Assembly: GCF_011303555.1 (NCBI RefSeq)
Contig: NZ_CP049868.1
Span: forward strand, 1,798,001 to 1,862,000
Length of the DNA stretch: 64,000 nt
Source: Pedobacter sp. HDW13
GTDB taxonomy: Bacteria > Bacteroidota > Bacteroidia > Sphingobacteriales > Sphingobacteriaceae
Direction of reading: 5' to 3'
This document shows, piece after piece, positions 11,354 through 19,860 of the stretch. The position numbers were made by a program, and so were the translations under genes. The first letter of the stretch is position 1, and every line of letters starts with the position of its first letter. The notes beneath the pieces were generated by a model. The model made no database searches and was not told where the DNA came from. It saw only the letters and a list, made by a program, of their open reading frames with translations.

Positions 11354-11911
11354 ATGCTAACCTTAAACTTCACCAAATTCCCAATATTAGAAACCGAAAG
11401 ATTAATCCTTCGTGAGCATCAGTTATCGGATGCAGATAACTTATTTGCCATGCGCACCAATGAAACAGTGATGAAATACATTGATAGGGAAAGGCCTAAA
11501 GATTTGTTAGAGATTAAAACCTTTATTACCACATTTAATGAAGGTTTTGAAAACGGCGACAATTTAGCCTGGGTGATTGCATTGAAAGAAAATCCAGATC
11601 AAATGATAGGCTCCATTGGGTATTGGCGTACCGATTTTGCCAACCACAGAGCAGAAATTGGCTATATGCTTCATCCCGACTATTGGCGCCAGGGCATCAT
11701 TTCTGAAGCTTTAAACAGAACAATACATTTTGGTTTTGAGGATATGAATTTGCATAGCATCAAAGCAAACATTAATGTTGAAAACAATGCTTCAAGGCAA
11801 ATACTGCTCAAACACAGTTTCGTAAAAGAAGCGCTTTTTAAAGAAGATTATTATTTCAGAGGTCAATTTCTTGATAGTGAAATTTATGGTTTGTTGAATC
11901 CAAATCATTAA
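11354..11911 (+). CDS. GNAT-family N-acetyltransferase (RimJ/RimL-like)
   Basis: The protein opens with LETERLILREHQLSDADN, the usual start of RimJ/RimL-type acetyltransferases. It contains the acetyl-CoA pyrophosphate-binding segment DYWRQGIISEALN (around 109-121) and the late ENNASRQILLKHSF segment. At 185 residues it is complete. Such enzymes acetylate protein N-termini, amino acids or small amines with acetyl-CoA in the cytoplasm, and the substrate here cannot be read from the sequence. It stands alone between a repeat and the pyruvate dehydrogenase gene. Confidence 0.88.
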   Translation: MLTLNFTKFPILETERLILREHQLSDADNLFAMRTNETVMKYIDRERPKDLLEIKTFITTFNEGFENGDNLAWVIALKENPDQMIGSIGYWRTDFANHRAEIGYMLHPDYWRQGIISEALNRTIHFGFEDMNLHSIKANINVENNASRQILLKHSFVKEALFKEDYYFRGQFLDSEIYGLLNPNH

Positions 11912-12105
11912 AAATCAATATTTCTCATTTTTCGATACAATATTTCAAAAAAAATATTTCGGAAAACAAGCAAACCAGAATGCAATCGCTGCTTTTATCT
12001 GCACAAAAGCACAATAATATTTCCCTTATTCCCTATAAGTAAAAATCGCTGGCAAAAAACCTCGCAATCAACCACAATTATTACAAAACACACAGATTAT
12101 TGCCT

Positions 12106-12136
12106 TTGGTTTCAACGCGATTAATAATTATATTTG
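12106..12136 (+). promoter_or_regulatory. Bacteroidota-type promoter of pyruvate dehydrogenase beta
   Basis: TTG (12106-12108) and TATATTTG (12129-12136) are 20 bases apart, matching the -33/-7 consensus of Bacteroidota primary sigma factors. The ATG at 12158 follows 21 bases later. Confidence 0.55.
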
Positions 12137-12157
12137 CCACCGTTATTAAAATTTACA

Positions 12158-13144
12158 ATGAGAGAAATCCAATTTAGAGAAGCACTACGCGAAGCCATGA
12201 GCGAAGAAATGCGTAAAGATGACCGCGTTTTTTTATTAGGTGAAGAAGTAGCAGAATATAACGGTGCATACAAAGTAAGTCAGGGTATGCTTGATGAGTT
12301 TGGTGCTAAACGTATTATCGATACACCTATTGCCGAATTAGGTTTCGCTGGTATTGCAACTGGTGCAGCAACTGCTGGCCTTATTCCAATTGTAGAGTTC
12401 ATGACATTTAACTTCTCTTTAGTTGCAATCGATCAGATTATCAACGGAGCAGCTAAAATCTTATCAATGAGCGGTGGTCAATTCTCTTGCCCAATGGTTT
12501 TCCGTGGCCCAACAGGTAATGCCGGTCAACTAGGTGCACAACACTCACAAAACTTCGAAAACTGGTTTGCCAACACTCCAGGCTTAAAAGTTGTTGTTCC
12601 ATCAACTCCTTACGATGCTAAAGGTTTATTAAAACAAGCTATCATTGATCCAGATCCGGTAATTTTTATGGAATCGGAAGTAATGTACGGCGATAAAGGC
12701 GATGTTCCTGCAGAAGAATATTACATAGAGTTTGGTAAAGCCAACGTAACCAAACAAGGTACTGATGTAACCATCGTAACTTTCGGTAAAATGTTAACCC
12801 GCGTGGTAAACCCTGCTGTAGAAGAATTAACCAAAGAAGGAATCAATGTTGAGGTAATCGATTTACGTACTGTTCGTCCTATCGATTATGCAACGATCAT
12901 CGAATCGGTTAAGAAAACAAACCGTTTAGTGGTAGTGGAAGAAGCATGGCCATTGGCTTCAATTTCTTCTGAAATTGCTTTCAACGTACAAAGAAATGCA
13001 TTTGATTATTTAGATGCACCAGTTTTACGTATCACTTGTGCCGATGTTCCACTTCCATATTCACCAACTTTAATCGCAGCAAGCTTACCAAATGCTGAGC
13101 GCGTAATTAAAGCGGTAAAAGAAGTAATGTACGCAACAAAATAA
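12158..13144 (+). CDS. pdhB: Pyruvate dehydrogenase complex E1 component, beta subunit
   Basis: The 328 residues have the transketolase-like pyrimidine-binding fold of E1 beta: LLGEEVAEYNGAYKVSQGML near the start (TPP-activating Glu region), GIATGAATAGL, FRGPTGNAGQLGAQHSQ and the C-terminal IDLRTVRPID block. With an alpha subunit and E2/E3 it decarboxylates pyruvate to acetyl-CoA. ATG 12158 (MREIQFREAL) is chosen. An upstream TTG at 12134 lies inside the promoter box and cannot be a start. No alpha subunit gene is in this window, so the E1 genes are split. The branched-chain 2-oxoacid E1 beta is a close alternative, but NGAYKVSQG favours pyruvate. Confidence 0.88.
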   Translation: MREIQFREALREAMSEEMRKDDRVFLLGEEVAEYNGAYKVSQGMLDEFGAKRIIDTPIAELGFAGIATGAATAGLIPIVEFMTFNFSLVAIDQIINGAAKILSMSGGQFSCPMVFRGPTGNAGQLGAQHSQNFENWFANTPGLKVVVPSTPYDAKGLLKQAIIDPDPVIFMESEVMYGDKGDVPAEEYYIEFGKANVTKQGTDVTIVTFGKMLTRVVNPAVEELTKEGINVEVIDLRTVRPIDYATIIESVKKTNRLVVVEEAWPLASISSEIAFNVQRNAFDYLDAPVLRITCADVPLPYSPTLIAASLPNAERVIKAVKEVMYATK

Positions 13145-13145
13145 A

Positions 13146-13172
13146 TTGTCATTCTGAGCATAGCGAAGAATC
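13146..13172. repeat. Half-copy of GTCATTCTGAGC-type dispersed repeat
   Basis: Directly after pdhB lies TGTCATTCTGAGCATAGCGA followed by AGAATC, a single arm of a repeat widespread in intergenic DNA of this phylum. It shares the opening GTCATT with the elements at 17217 and 49067. Confidence 0.5.
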
Positions 13173-13187
13173 ACATTAAATATATAG

Positions 13188-13220
13188 AATCCTCTAAAGC
13201 AATTTGGGGGATTTTTTTTT
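13188..13220 (+). terminator. Rho-independent terminator after pdhB
   Basis: The AATCCTC and GGGGATT arms pair (with one G-T) around an 11-base loop and are followed by a run of eight or more T on the plus strand. Confidence 0.55.
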
Positions 13221-13300
13221 GCTATTTCTAAGCCTTTCAGGTATTGAAAACCATATTTAAAATTGCATTTAATGATAATTTTGAATAATATAGTAGTCAA

Positions 13301-13777
13301 ATGCGTGAAAAAATTAATGATTTTCTAACAATTGTAATTATCATTCCAATTGTTATGCTTTTCCTTTTGTTTTTCCTGCCCTTTATTGTGATTCATAAAA
13401 TCAATTACTATTTCGAAAAAAAGAAAACTGATAAATTATATATTGATTACCTTCTAAAAATTGATGGACATAAATTCTTTTGTTACAATAACAGAAAAGA
13501 TGTACAGGAATTTATCGAAAAACAGATTATACCAACCTTGCCAAAAGATGTAAAATTGATTTTTCTTGACGGAAGGACTCCAAAATCAGAATACACGGAA
13601 AGCTTTGCATCTACAATTTTATATCGTATCCAAAATCAGGTAGGTTTTCCCTATCTATTAAGAATCCAGGAAGGTAGTGTCCTCGAAAAATCGATCAATA
13701 ATGAACTTTACAACAGCTTAAACCAAGGCCACAACAATGAGCCATTGTATGACGCAATAAATAAATTTTATCAATAA
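13301..13777 (+). CDS. Hypothetical membrane-anchored protein
   Basis: I do not recognise this 158-residue protein. Residues 9-32 form a strongly hydrophobic segment (IVIIIPIVMLFLLFFLPFIV), followed by a charged region with FEKKKTDK. The rest (about 45-158) is soluble and mixed alpha/beta, with no catalytic motif that I can name. It is probably anchored in the inner membrane by its N-terminus with the soluble part cytoplasmic, given the positive charges after the segment. It precedes the pentapeptide-repeat gene by 25 bases on the same strand, so they may be cotranscribed. Confidence 0.7.
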   Translation: MREKINDFLTIVIIIPIVMLFLLFFLPFIVIHKINYYFEKKKTDKLYIDYLLKIDGHKFFCYNNRKDVQEFIEKQIIPTLPKDVKLIFLDGRTPKSEYTESFASTILYRIQNQVGFPYLLRIQEGSVLEKSINNELYNSLNQGHNNEPLYDAINKFYQ

Positions 13778-13802
13778 CTTCGTTCAATATCAAAACATCA
13801 TC

Positions 13803-14375
13803 ATGCCTGAATACATTGCCGACCAAACATTCGAAAAAGCCGATTTTACCTTACGCGCATTGCCAAAAGCAGAATATGAAAACTGTAAATTCATCAACTG
13901 CGATTTTTCCAATTCAGATTTAAGTGGTGTTAAATTTCTGGATTGTCAGTTTACCCACTGTAACCTGAGCTTAGTCAATATTACCAAAACAACATTCAAC
14001 GATGTAAATTTCAGCGATTGCAAAATGTTGGGATTGAGGTTCGAAAACTGTAACGATTTTGGGCTGGCGTTTGGCTTTAACAATGCAAAACTAGATCATT
14101 GCTCCTTCTATAAACTCAAATTAAAAAAAACAGCTTTTAAAAATTCACAACTGCACGAAGTCGACTTTTCAGAAAGTGATCTTGCAGGCGCTACTTTCGA
14201 AAACTGCGATTTATTGAGTGCTACATTCGATAAAACCATGTTGGAAAAAGCAGATTTTAGAACTGCTTATAATTATTCTATAGATCCGGACAACAACAGG
14301 ATCAAAAAAGCTAAATTCTCACAATCTGGCTTAGCTGGCTTGTTACACAAATATGATATCGTAATCAGTCAATAA
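13803..14375 (+). CDS. Pentapeptide-repeat protein (Qnr/McbG-like)
   Basis: Nearly the whole 190-residue chain is built of A(D/N)LXX-type pentapeptides, for example CKFIN, CDFSN, SDLSG, VKFLD and CQFTH, which fold into a right-handed quadrilateral beta-helix. The C-terminus IDPDNNRIKKAKFS followed by GLAGLLHKYDI is characteristic of the Qnr/MfpA-like subgroup that mimics DNA and binds DNA gyrase. Gyrase protection is therefore possible, but the similarity is only by eye, and many chromosomal members have no known effect on quinolones. It has no signal peptide. Confidence 0.85.
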   Translation: MPEYIADQTFEKADFTLRALPKAEYENCKFINCDFSNSDLSGVKFLDCQFTHCNLSLVNITKTTFNDVNFSDCKMLGLRFENCNDFGLAFGFNNAKLDHCSFYKLKLKKTAFKNSQLHEVDFSESDLAGATFENCDLLSATFDKTMLEKADFRTAYNYSIDPDNNRIKKAKFSQSGLAGLLHKYDIVISQ

Positions 14376-14417
14376 TTTTACCAGAGATTCTTTGTAATTT
14401 CATAACAAGATAAAGTT

Positions 14418-14789
14418 ATGGAACAGCCGAAACCAGAAAACATCGATCAGTATATCGCCAATTTCCCCGCAGCAACCCAGAAACTGCTACAACAAGTGCG
14501 AGAAACCATTCAACTTGCAGCACCTGAAGCTAAAGAAGTAATCAGTTATGGTATGCCAGCCTTTAAGCAAAAAGGGATTTTAGTGTACTTTGCCGGTTAT
14601 ACCAAACACATTGGCTTTTACCCTACTGGCTCTGGCATCAACGCCTTTAAAAATGAATTTGGCGATTATAAATGGAGCAAGGGAGCTGTTCAGTTCCCGA
14701 TAGATCAATCCATGCCTTTAGAGCTGATTACAAGAATTACCAAATTTAAAGCAGAACGTGATCTGGAGAAAGCCCTAAAAAAGAAATAA
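14418..14789 (+). CDS. DUF1801 (YdhG-like) protein
   Basis: The 123 residues carry the DUF1801 signature: an N-terminal helix IDQYIANFPAATQKLLQQVR, then EVISYGMPAFKQKG, YFAGYTKHIGFYPTGSG and a C-terminal helical FKAERDLEKALKKK. The fold is known from YdhG/YdeI proteins, sometimes called iron-chaperone-like, but the biochemical role is poorly established. The protein is cytoplasmic and complete. It follows the pentapeptide-repeat gene by 42 bases. Confidence 0.85.
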   Translation: MEQPKPENIDQYIANFPAATQKLLQQVRETIQLAAPEAKEVISYGMPAFKQKGILVYFAGYTKHIGFYPTGSGINAFKNEFGDYKWSKGAVQFPIDQSMPLELITRITKFKAERDLEKALKKK

Positions 14790-14889
14790 ATACCCAATGC
14801 ATCGCTAAACTCAGTTTTCTAAAGAATTTACTCACACATTTCGGTGGAAAACTTGATTTTAAAAAGCCTTAATTTCTAAAAATCCTAAT

Positions 14890-14897
14890 TAGCTTTG
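14890..14897 (+). promoter_or_regulatory. Possible -7 box upstream of tex
   Basis: TAGCTTTG matches TAnnTTTG and ends 17 bases before the ATG of tex. No TTG is placed about 20 bases upstream, so the site is weak. Confidence 0.3.
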
Positions 14898-14914
14898 ATC
14901 TTTTAATTTTAGAT

Positions 14915-17206
14915 ATGTTAACCCACCATAAAATAATTGCAGCCGAATTAAAGGTTGCAGAAAAGCAGGTAACTGCTACTATAAATTTGTTAGATGAAGG
15001 CGCCACTGTACCTTTTATTTCACGTTACCGTAAAGAATTAACAGGCAGTTTGGATGAAGTTGAAGTTGCCGCAATCCGCGACCGCGTTTTGCAGTTACGC
15101 GATCTCGATAAGCGTCGCGAAGCCATCCTAAAATCAATGACCGATTTAGGAAAACTTACCCCTGAGCTCGAAAAACAGATTAACGAAGCAGAAACCATTT
15201 CGCTTTTAGAAGATATTTATTTGCCATACAAACCTAAACGTAAAACGCGTGCGTCGGTGGCTAAAGAAAAAGGACTCGAGCCATTGGCTTTACAGATTTT
15301 TGATCAAAGTAGTTTCGACCTGGGTGCTGAAGCAGATAAATTTATAGATACCGAAAAAGGTGTAAATTCTTTGGAAGAGGCTTTAGCCGGAGCAAGGGAT
15401 ATTATTGCTGAAATGATTTCGGAAAATGCCGAAGCCCGTACCAAAATGCGCACCTATTTTCAGGAAAAGGCCGATTTTAAATCAGAAGTAATTAAAGGAA
15501 AAGAAGAAGAAGGCATTAAATATAAAGATTACTTTGAGTGGAATGAGCCAGTTAAAACCGCAGCCTCGCACCGCGTACTTGCGATGCGTCGTGGCGAAAA
15601 AGAACTTATTTTGCGCCTAGATGCCCTCCCACCTGCAGAAGATGCCATTGCATTATTGGAAAATCAGTTTGTTTTAGGCAACAATGCAGCTTCAAAACAA
15701 GTACAGCAAGCTTTAGAAGATGGTTACAAACGCTTACTTGAACCAGCAATGGAAACCGAGCTGCGTGTTTTCACCAAACAAAAAGCTGATGAGGAAGCTA
15801 TCCGCGTTTTTGCCGAAAATGCACGTCAGTTGTTACTTGCAGCACCGATGGGCCAAAAAAATGTCTTGGCTATCGATCCGGGCTTCCGTACCGGTTGTAA
15901 AGTGGTTTGTTTAGATAAGCAAGGTCAATTATTAGAAAATACTGCCATTTACCCACACACAGGACAAGGAAATGTTAAAAATGCCGAATTCAGTATTCAG
16001 CAGCTTTGCGAAAAACATGATATTGAAGCCATTGCAATTGGTAATGGAACAGCTGGGCGGGAGACAGAGACTTTTGTTAGAGGTTTAAATTTACCGCATA
16101 TCACCATTGTTATGGTAAATGAAAGTGGTGCTTCAATTTATTCGGCCTCAGAAGTTGCCCGCGAAGAATTCCCAACCCATGATATTACCGTTCGTGGTGC
16201 TGTATCTATCGGCCGCAGGCTAATGGACCCACTGGCAGAGCTGGTAAAAATCGATCCAAAATCTATCGGTGTTGGCCAGTACCAGCACGATGTGGATCAG
16301 AATAAATTACAGGCAAGTTTGGATGATACCGTAATCAGCGCGGTAAATGCCGTTGGGGTAGAACTAAATACCGCTTCGAAACAAATCTTAGCATACGTGT
16401 CAGGTTTAGGACCAGCTTTGGCCCAAAATATTGTAGATTATAGGAACACCCATGGCGCGTTTAAAAACCGCGAAAGCCTGAAAAAAGTTCCGCGTTTAGG
16501 CGATAAGGCCTACGAGCAGGCTGCGGGCTTCCTGCGCATCCGTAATGCCGAAAATGTATTGGATACCAGTGGTGTACACCCTGAACGCTACGCGGTAGTA
16601 GATAAAATGGCTAAAGACCTGGGCACAACTGTTTCTGCATTGATGAAAGATACGCAACTACAAAAACAGATTAAGCCACAACAATATGTAACTGACGAAA
16701 TTGGTCTGCCGACCCTTAACGATATCTTAAAAGAATTGGCAAAACCTGGCCGCGATCCACGTGAGCAGTTTGAGGCATTTAGCTTCACCGATGGCGTTAA
16801 CGAAATTGCCGATTTAAGAACAGGTATGAAATTGCCAGGTATTGTAACGAATATTACCAATTTTGGTGCTTTTGTTGATATCGGCGTTCACCAGGATGGA
16901 TTGGTGCATACCAGCCAATTGGCAAACCGCTTCGTAGCCAACCCGAACGATGTGGTAAAAGTGCATCAAAAAGTAGAAGTTACTGTTATGGAAGTTGATG
17001 TAGCCCGTAAAAGGATTTCGCTATCGATGAAAACTGAAGCTAGTCCGAAGTCAGAAGTCCGTAGTCAGAAGCCAAGGGATCAAAAAACAAAGCAAGATTA
17101 CAAGCCGAACAATAATAAACAAAACTTCAAGCCACGCAATGAGCCAAAAGATGCCGACGGTGATCTGCAGGAAAAACTTGCAAAATTGAAAGGTATGTTT
17201 AAATAA
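14915..17206 (+). CDS. tex: Tex, RNA-binding transcriptional accessory protein
   Basis: At 763 residues it shows the full Tex order: an N-terminal helical region with DEGATVPFISRYRKELTG, a YqgF/RNase H-like domain starting at AIDPGFRTGCK, two helix-hairpin-helix units (VSGLGPALAQNIVDYR and KVPRLGDKAYEQAAGF), and a C-terminal S1 RNA-binding domain (LPGIVTNITNFGAFVDIG onward). Tex binds nucleic acid and affects transcription. After the S1 domain a low-complexity polar tail of about 55 residues follows, and its DNA at 17042-17072 is an intergenic-type word repeat read in frame. It is transcribed alone. Confidence 0.95.
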   Translation: MLTHHKIIAAELKVAEKQVTATINLLDEGATVPFISRYRKELTGSLDEVEVAAIRDRVLQLRDLDKRREAILKSMTDLGKLTPELEKQINEAETISLLEDIYLPYKPKRKTRASVAKEKGLEPLALQIFDQSSFDLGAEADKFIDTEKGVNSLEEALAGARDIIAEMISENAEARTKMRTYFQEKADFKSEVIKGKEEEGIKYKDYFEWNEPVKTAASHRVLAMRRGEKELILRLDALPPAEDAIALLENQFVLGNNAASKQVQQALEDGYKRLLEPAMETELRVFTKQKADEEAIRVFAENARQLLLAAPMGQKNVLAIDPGFRTGCKVVCLDKQGQLLENTAIYPHTGQGNVKNAEFSIQQLCEKHDIEAIAIGNGTAGRETETFVRGLNLPHITIVMVNESGASIYSASEVAREEFPTHDITVRGAVSIGRRLMDPLAELVKIDPKSIGVGQYQHDVDQNKLQASLDDTVISAVNAVGVELNTASKQILAYVSGLGPALAQNIVDYRNTHGAFKNRESLKKVPRLGDKAYEQAAGFLRIRNAENVLDTSGVHPERYAVVDKMAKDLGTTVSALMKDTQLQKQIKPQQYVTDEIGLPTLNDILKELAKPGRDPREQFEAFSFTDGVNEIADLRTGMKLPGIVTNITNFGAFVDIGVHQDGLVHTSQLANRFVANPNDVVKVHQKVEVTVMEVDVARKRISLSMKTEASPKSEVRSQKPRDQKTKQDYKPNNNKQNFKPRNEPKDADGDLQEKLAKLKGMFK
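17042..17072 (+). repeat. Short-word repeat inside the tex 3' coding region
   Basis: AGTCCGAAGTCAGAAGTCCG and its continuation GTAGTCAGAAG iterate the words AGTC, GAAGTC and AGAAG. The same word style is usually intergenic in this phylum. Here it is translated as SPKSEVRSQK in the disordered tail after the S1 domain. Confidence 0.5.
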
Positions 17207-17216
17207 ATTTCAATCT

Positions 17217-17303
17217 GTCATTTCGACCGTAGTGGAGAAATCTTTTTAGATACTTTTCTAAAGGATTTCTCCATTCCGCGATGCTTTAGTCGAAATGATG
17301 ATA
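17217..17303. repeat. Inverted GTCATTTCGAC-type dispersed repeat
   Basis: The left arm GTCATTTCGACC followed by GGAGAAATC, and a right arm with GGATTTCTCC and GTCGAAATGA, form a long imperfect palindrome downstream of tex. The right arm carries about ten extra bases. Such full-length two-armed copies are common between genes in Pedobacter and Flavobacterium relatives, and it may also terminate transcription. Confidence 0.55.
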
Positions 17304-17387
17304 ACTGTTATTTATTTTCCGTATTCCTAAACACTAACCTTTTCATTATATACTTTAGGGTTTTATATTCCATAAATAGATCAGCGC

Positions 17388-18050
17388 ATGGTTTTTTTTA
17401 ATGCCCAAAGCATATTTTTTACCGTTCTGGATTACAAAATGAGTTACCTAGAGTTCTTTGCGGTAATAACCGGAATTATCGCTGTAATCCTCTCTGCTAA
17501 AGCCAGTATCTGGAGCTGGCCTGCGGGTATTGTAAATGTTTTCCTTTCAGCATTTTTATATTATCAAACCCAGCTCTACCCCGATATGTTTCTGATGATT
17601 TTCTTTTTTATTACCAATATCATGGGCTGGTGGCGATGGAAAAACCCAAAACCTGAAGAAGAAGATAAAAATAAAGAACTCAAAATTAGCTTTATGCCGC
17701 TGAGACAGTTTTTAATTTTACTTGTTGCAGGCATTGTTGGCACAATATTAATAGGCACGCTGGCCAGTCAACTCCACAATTGGCTCCCATTGTTGTTTAA
17801 CCTGCCGAGTGCCTATCCATTTGTCGATTCATTTATTTTTGTAATGAGTGTAATTACCACTTTTTTAATGATAGAGAAAAGGGTTGAGTGCTGGATTATC
17901 TGGCTCATAATCGATATCGTGGCTACTTACCTTTATTTTCTCAAAGGAATCAAATTTATGGGAGTCGAATATTTCGTTTTCACCATTATTGCCGGCTTTG
18001 CATTGTGGAACTGGGTAAAAGAATATAAAAGCTACAGTAAAGCAAACTAA
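17388..18050 (+). CDS. pnuC: PnuC-family nicotinamide riboside transporter
   Basis: The 220-residue integral membrane protein has about seven hydrophobic helices and the PnuC core: ASIWSWPAGIVNVFLSAFLY, a Tyr-rich helix with MFLMIFFFITNIMGWWRW (the WxxW-type motif), and ECWIIWLIIDIVATYLYFLKG near residues 165-185. PnuC proteins move nicotinamide riboside (or thiamin, in PnuT relatives) by facilitated diffusion across the inner membrane. No TPP riboswitch or kinase gene is adjacent, so the substrate is not settled. The ATG at 17388 may be a few residues too far upstream. An alternative ATG at 17439 (MSYLEFFAV) fits family N-termini equally well. Confidence 0.85.
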   Translation: MVFFNAQSIFFTVLDYKMSYLEFFAVITGIIAVILSAKASIWSWPAGIVNVFLSAFLYYQTQLYPDMFLMIFFFITNIMGWWRWKNPKPEEEDKNKELKISFMPLRQFLILLVAGIVGTILIGTLASQLHNWLPLLFNLPSAYPFVDSFIFVMSVITTFLMIEKRVECWIIWLIIDIVATYLYFLKGIKFMGVEYFVFTIIAGFALWNWVKEYKSYSKAN

Positions 18051-18146
18051 TTGGAGCGCTACTTCAGGAGCCTTAAAGTGATTCAACCTTATATTTTTTT
18101 GAAAAGAATGATTTGATTTGTATCTTCAGGTAAAATCCAAAATGAT

Positions 18147-18660
18147 ATGACAGCTAAACAAATGCTTCCTATCATCCCTGACAATATTCTGGTTAATAAA
18201 ATTCACGAACTGAGAGTCTACAAAGTAATGCTCGATAGTGACCTGGCGGAGTTGTATAATGTGGGAACTAAACGGCTAAACGAGCAGGTAAGTAGAAACC
18301 CGGATAGATTCCCTGAAGATTTCATGTTCCAGCTCACAGATGAAGAGTGGCTAAACTTGAAGTCGCAAATTGCAACTTCAAGTTGGGGCGGTAGACGAAA
18401 ACTTCCATATGCTTTTACTGAACATGGTATATTAATGCTTTCGAATGTATTGAGTAGTAATACAAATTGTAAGGATCTTTACCCGTATCCCCAATTTGCT
18501 TTCAGAAAATACTAGCCTCAAGCTGGAAATAGAAGAAATAAAAAAGAACCTAAGCAACCACGATAAAAATGTTGAATTGATTTTTGGCTATCTCGATCAG
18601 CTTATTGAAAAGAAAAGTAAACCGAGGAGACGGATTGGTTACATGCCCGATGATCTTTAA
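18147..18660 (+). pseudogene. ORF6N-domain (KilA-N-like) DNA-binding protein, disrupted
   Basis: Codons from 18147 encode a typical ORF6N domain: INKIHELRVYKVMLDSDLAEL, then YNVGTKRLNEQVSRN, FPEDFMFQLT and AFTEHGILMLSNVLSS. The frame then derails and stops at 18515. In a second frame the family-like continuation is visible (IQIVRIFTRI, SENTSLKLEIEEI, VELIFGYLDQLIEK, RRRIGYMPDDL) up to the TAA at 18660. By comparison with the usual family spacing about 20 bases are missing near 18450. That is unlike the one-base losses elsewhere, so this looks like true decay. ORF6N proteins are often of phage or mobile origin. Confidence 0.72.
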
Positions 18661-18662
18661 TG

Positions 18663-19508
18663 TTAATCACATTTATATTTAAAATTATAAACAGCATCCC
18701 AAACTACCCTAACGTAGTTGGGTACCCCAGGATTAATTTCTGAATGTGTATTAATTAGTTTCATAGAAATGATTTTTCCATCCGAATCTTTTGTATATAG
18801 AAATGAATATGAAACCGAATATCCACTACCATAATTTGTTTGTAAACTGGTTTGTTTTACCCCACTTAACTGATTTTTACTTGTTTTACCAAAGAAACCC
18901 GGTATAACTTCAACAATATCAAGATAATAAAGTGGATTTGCATTACTTGTTAAATCAACGGCAATATCATTATTATAAGTATATTCCAAAGTTTCAGTAT
19001 GTCCTCCCAAAGAACTAACACTAGCTATCTTTACCAAATTCTCATTGTTATAGTTGAAAATATATACAGTTTGACTGTTTGAGTAAGTATCAATTTTGGT
19101 CAGACTTGAAATATATCCTTCAGCATTATAACTTAAATTAGCTCTAATGCTTCCATTATAAAATTCTACATAAATAGCCCGCCCCTGCCCATCAAGCTTA
19201 TAAATCCAGTCACCATTATATTTTGTTCTTAGCGTTAGTTGGCCAGGCGTAGTTATAACGGAAAAACTTCTGAAAGCACTATCCTGTGTGCTTACAATAC
19301 CCTTAACATTATATTTTTCGTCATAATTTACAACTGCTGACCCTGCATAATAGGCAGCATTTATTTTTTTATCGGGATTAAAAACCATATCCGCAGAAAT
19401 TATCCGGCATTTCTTCGCATTATCAGCGTCCTTTTCAGGAACAGAATCTTTGTTACATGCAGTAAATAAAATAATTGCGAAAAACAGGCTAAAAAATTGT
19501 GATTTCAT
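18663..19508 (-). CDS. Hypothetical lipoprotein
   Basis: The 281-residue protein starts with a lipoprotein signal whose lipobox is LFTAC (Cys18), so it is probably anchored in a membrane and exposed in the periplasm or on the surface. The body is rich in aromatic beta-strand segments of the YNAEGYISSLTKI and FNYNNENLVKI type. These resemble the YD-like repeats of many Bacteroidota lipoproteins of unknown function (DUF4595-like is one possibility). I see no catalytic motif. Its stop lies 2 bases from the end of the broken ORF6N gene, tail to tail. Confidence 0.75.
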   Translation of the reverse strand: MKSQFFSLFFAIILFTACNKDSVPEKDADNAKKCRIISADMVFNPDKKINAAYYAGSAVVNYDEKYNVKGIVSTQDSAFRSFSVITTPGQLTLRTKYNGDWIYKLDGQGRAIYVEFYNGSIRANLSYNAEGYISSLTKIDTYSNSQTVYIFNYNNENLVKIASVSSLGGHTETLEYTYNNDIAVDLTSNANPLYYLDIVEVIPGFFGKTSKNQLSGVKQTSLQTNYGSGYSVSYSFLYTKDSDGKIISMKLINTHSEINPGVPNYVRVVWDAVYNFKYKCD

Positions 19509-19776
19509 TATTGAGCGTTCATATTAAAATTAAGGCACTAAAATATTGTTTTTATTTAACAATCATTAGAATTCTATTCATAGCACATATCAAATTTGTT
19601 TTCTAACACTCCCTGAATAATAGGTGAGTTCAAAAGCAACTAAAAATACCAGGCACGAGTTTTTCGCAGAAACTAACCTTGTTATCTAAAGCCGCAAAGT
19701 CGTCATTCCTGAATCTCTAAATTAGAGGGAGGTGAGTAGCTGATTCTAAATCATTAAACTTTTTTCAATCAACTAT
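19509..19776. other. Intergenic region without recognised gene
   Basis: This is the divergent gap between the lipoprotein gene and the rplM promoter. I see no open frame of note and no RNA gene. Only small palindromes occur (TAGAATTCTA near 19565, CTCTAAATTAGAG near 19711). The promoter of the lipoprotein gene must lie at its left end but has no clear consensus. Confidence 0.5.
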
Positions 19777-19806
19777 TTGATAATAAAAGTATTCTATCTA
19801 TCTTTG
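19777..19806 (+). promoter_or_regulatory. Bacteroidota-type promoter of the rplM-rpsI-rpsB operon
   Basis: TTG (19777-19779, within TTTG) and TATCTTTG (19799-19806) are separated by 19 bases, a near-ideal -33/-7 pair. About 50 bases of leader separate the box from the GTG start of rplM. Confidence 0.62.
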
Positions 19807-19860
19807 CAGTCCCAATTTTAATGGGAATAATAAATTGTTTAATAAATTAAATACAAGCAA

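Noticed and set aside
12134..12157. TTG start of pdhB at 12134
   Set aside because: It lies inside the TATATTTG promoter box; ATG 12158 begins the conserved N-terminus.
19565..19574. Palindrome TAGAATTCTA as an operator
   Set aside because: Ten-base palindromes are expected by chance in AT-rich intergenic DNA, and there is no supporting context.
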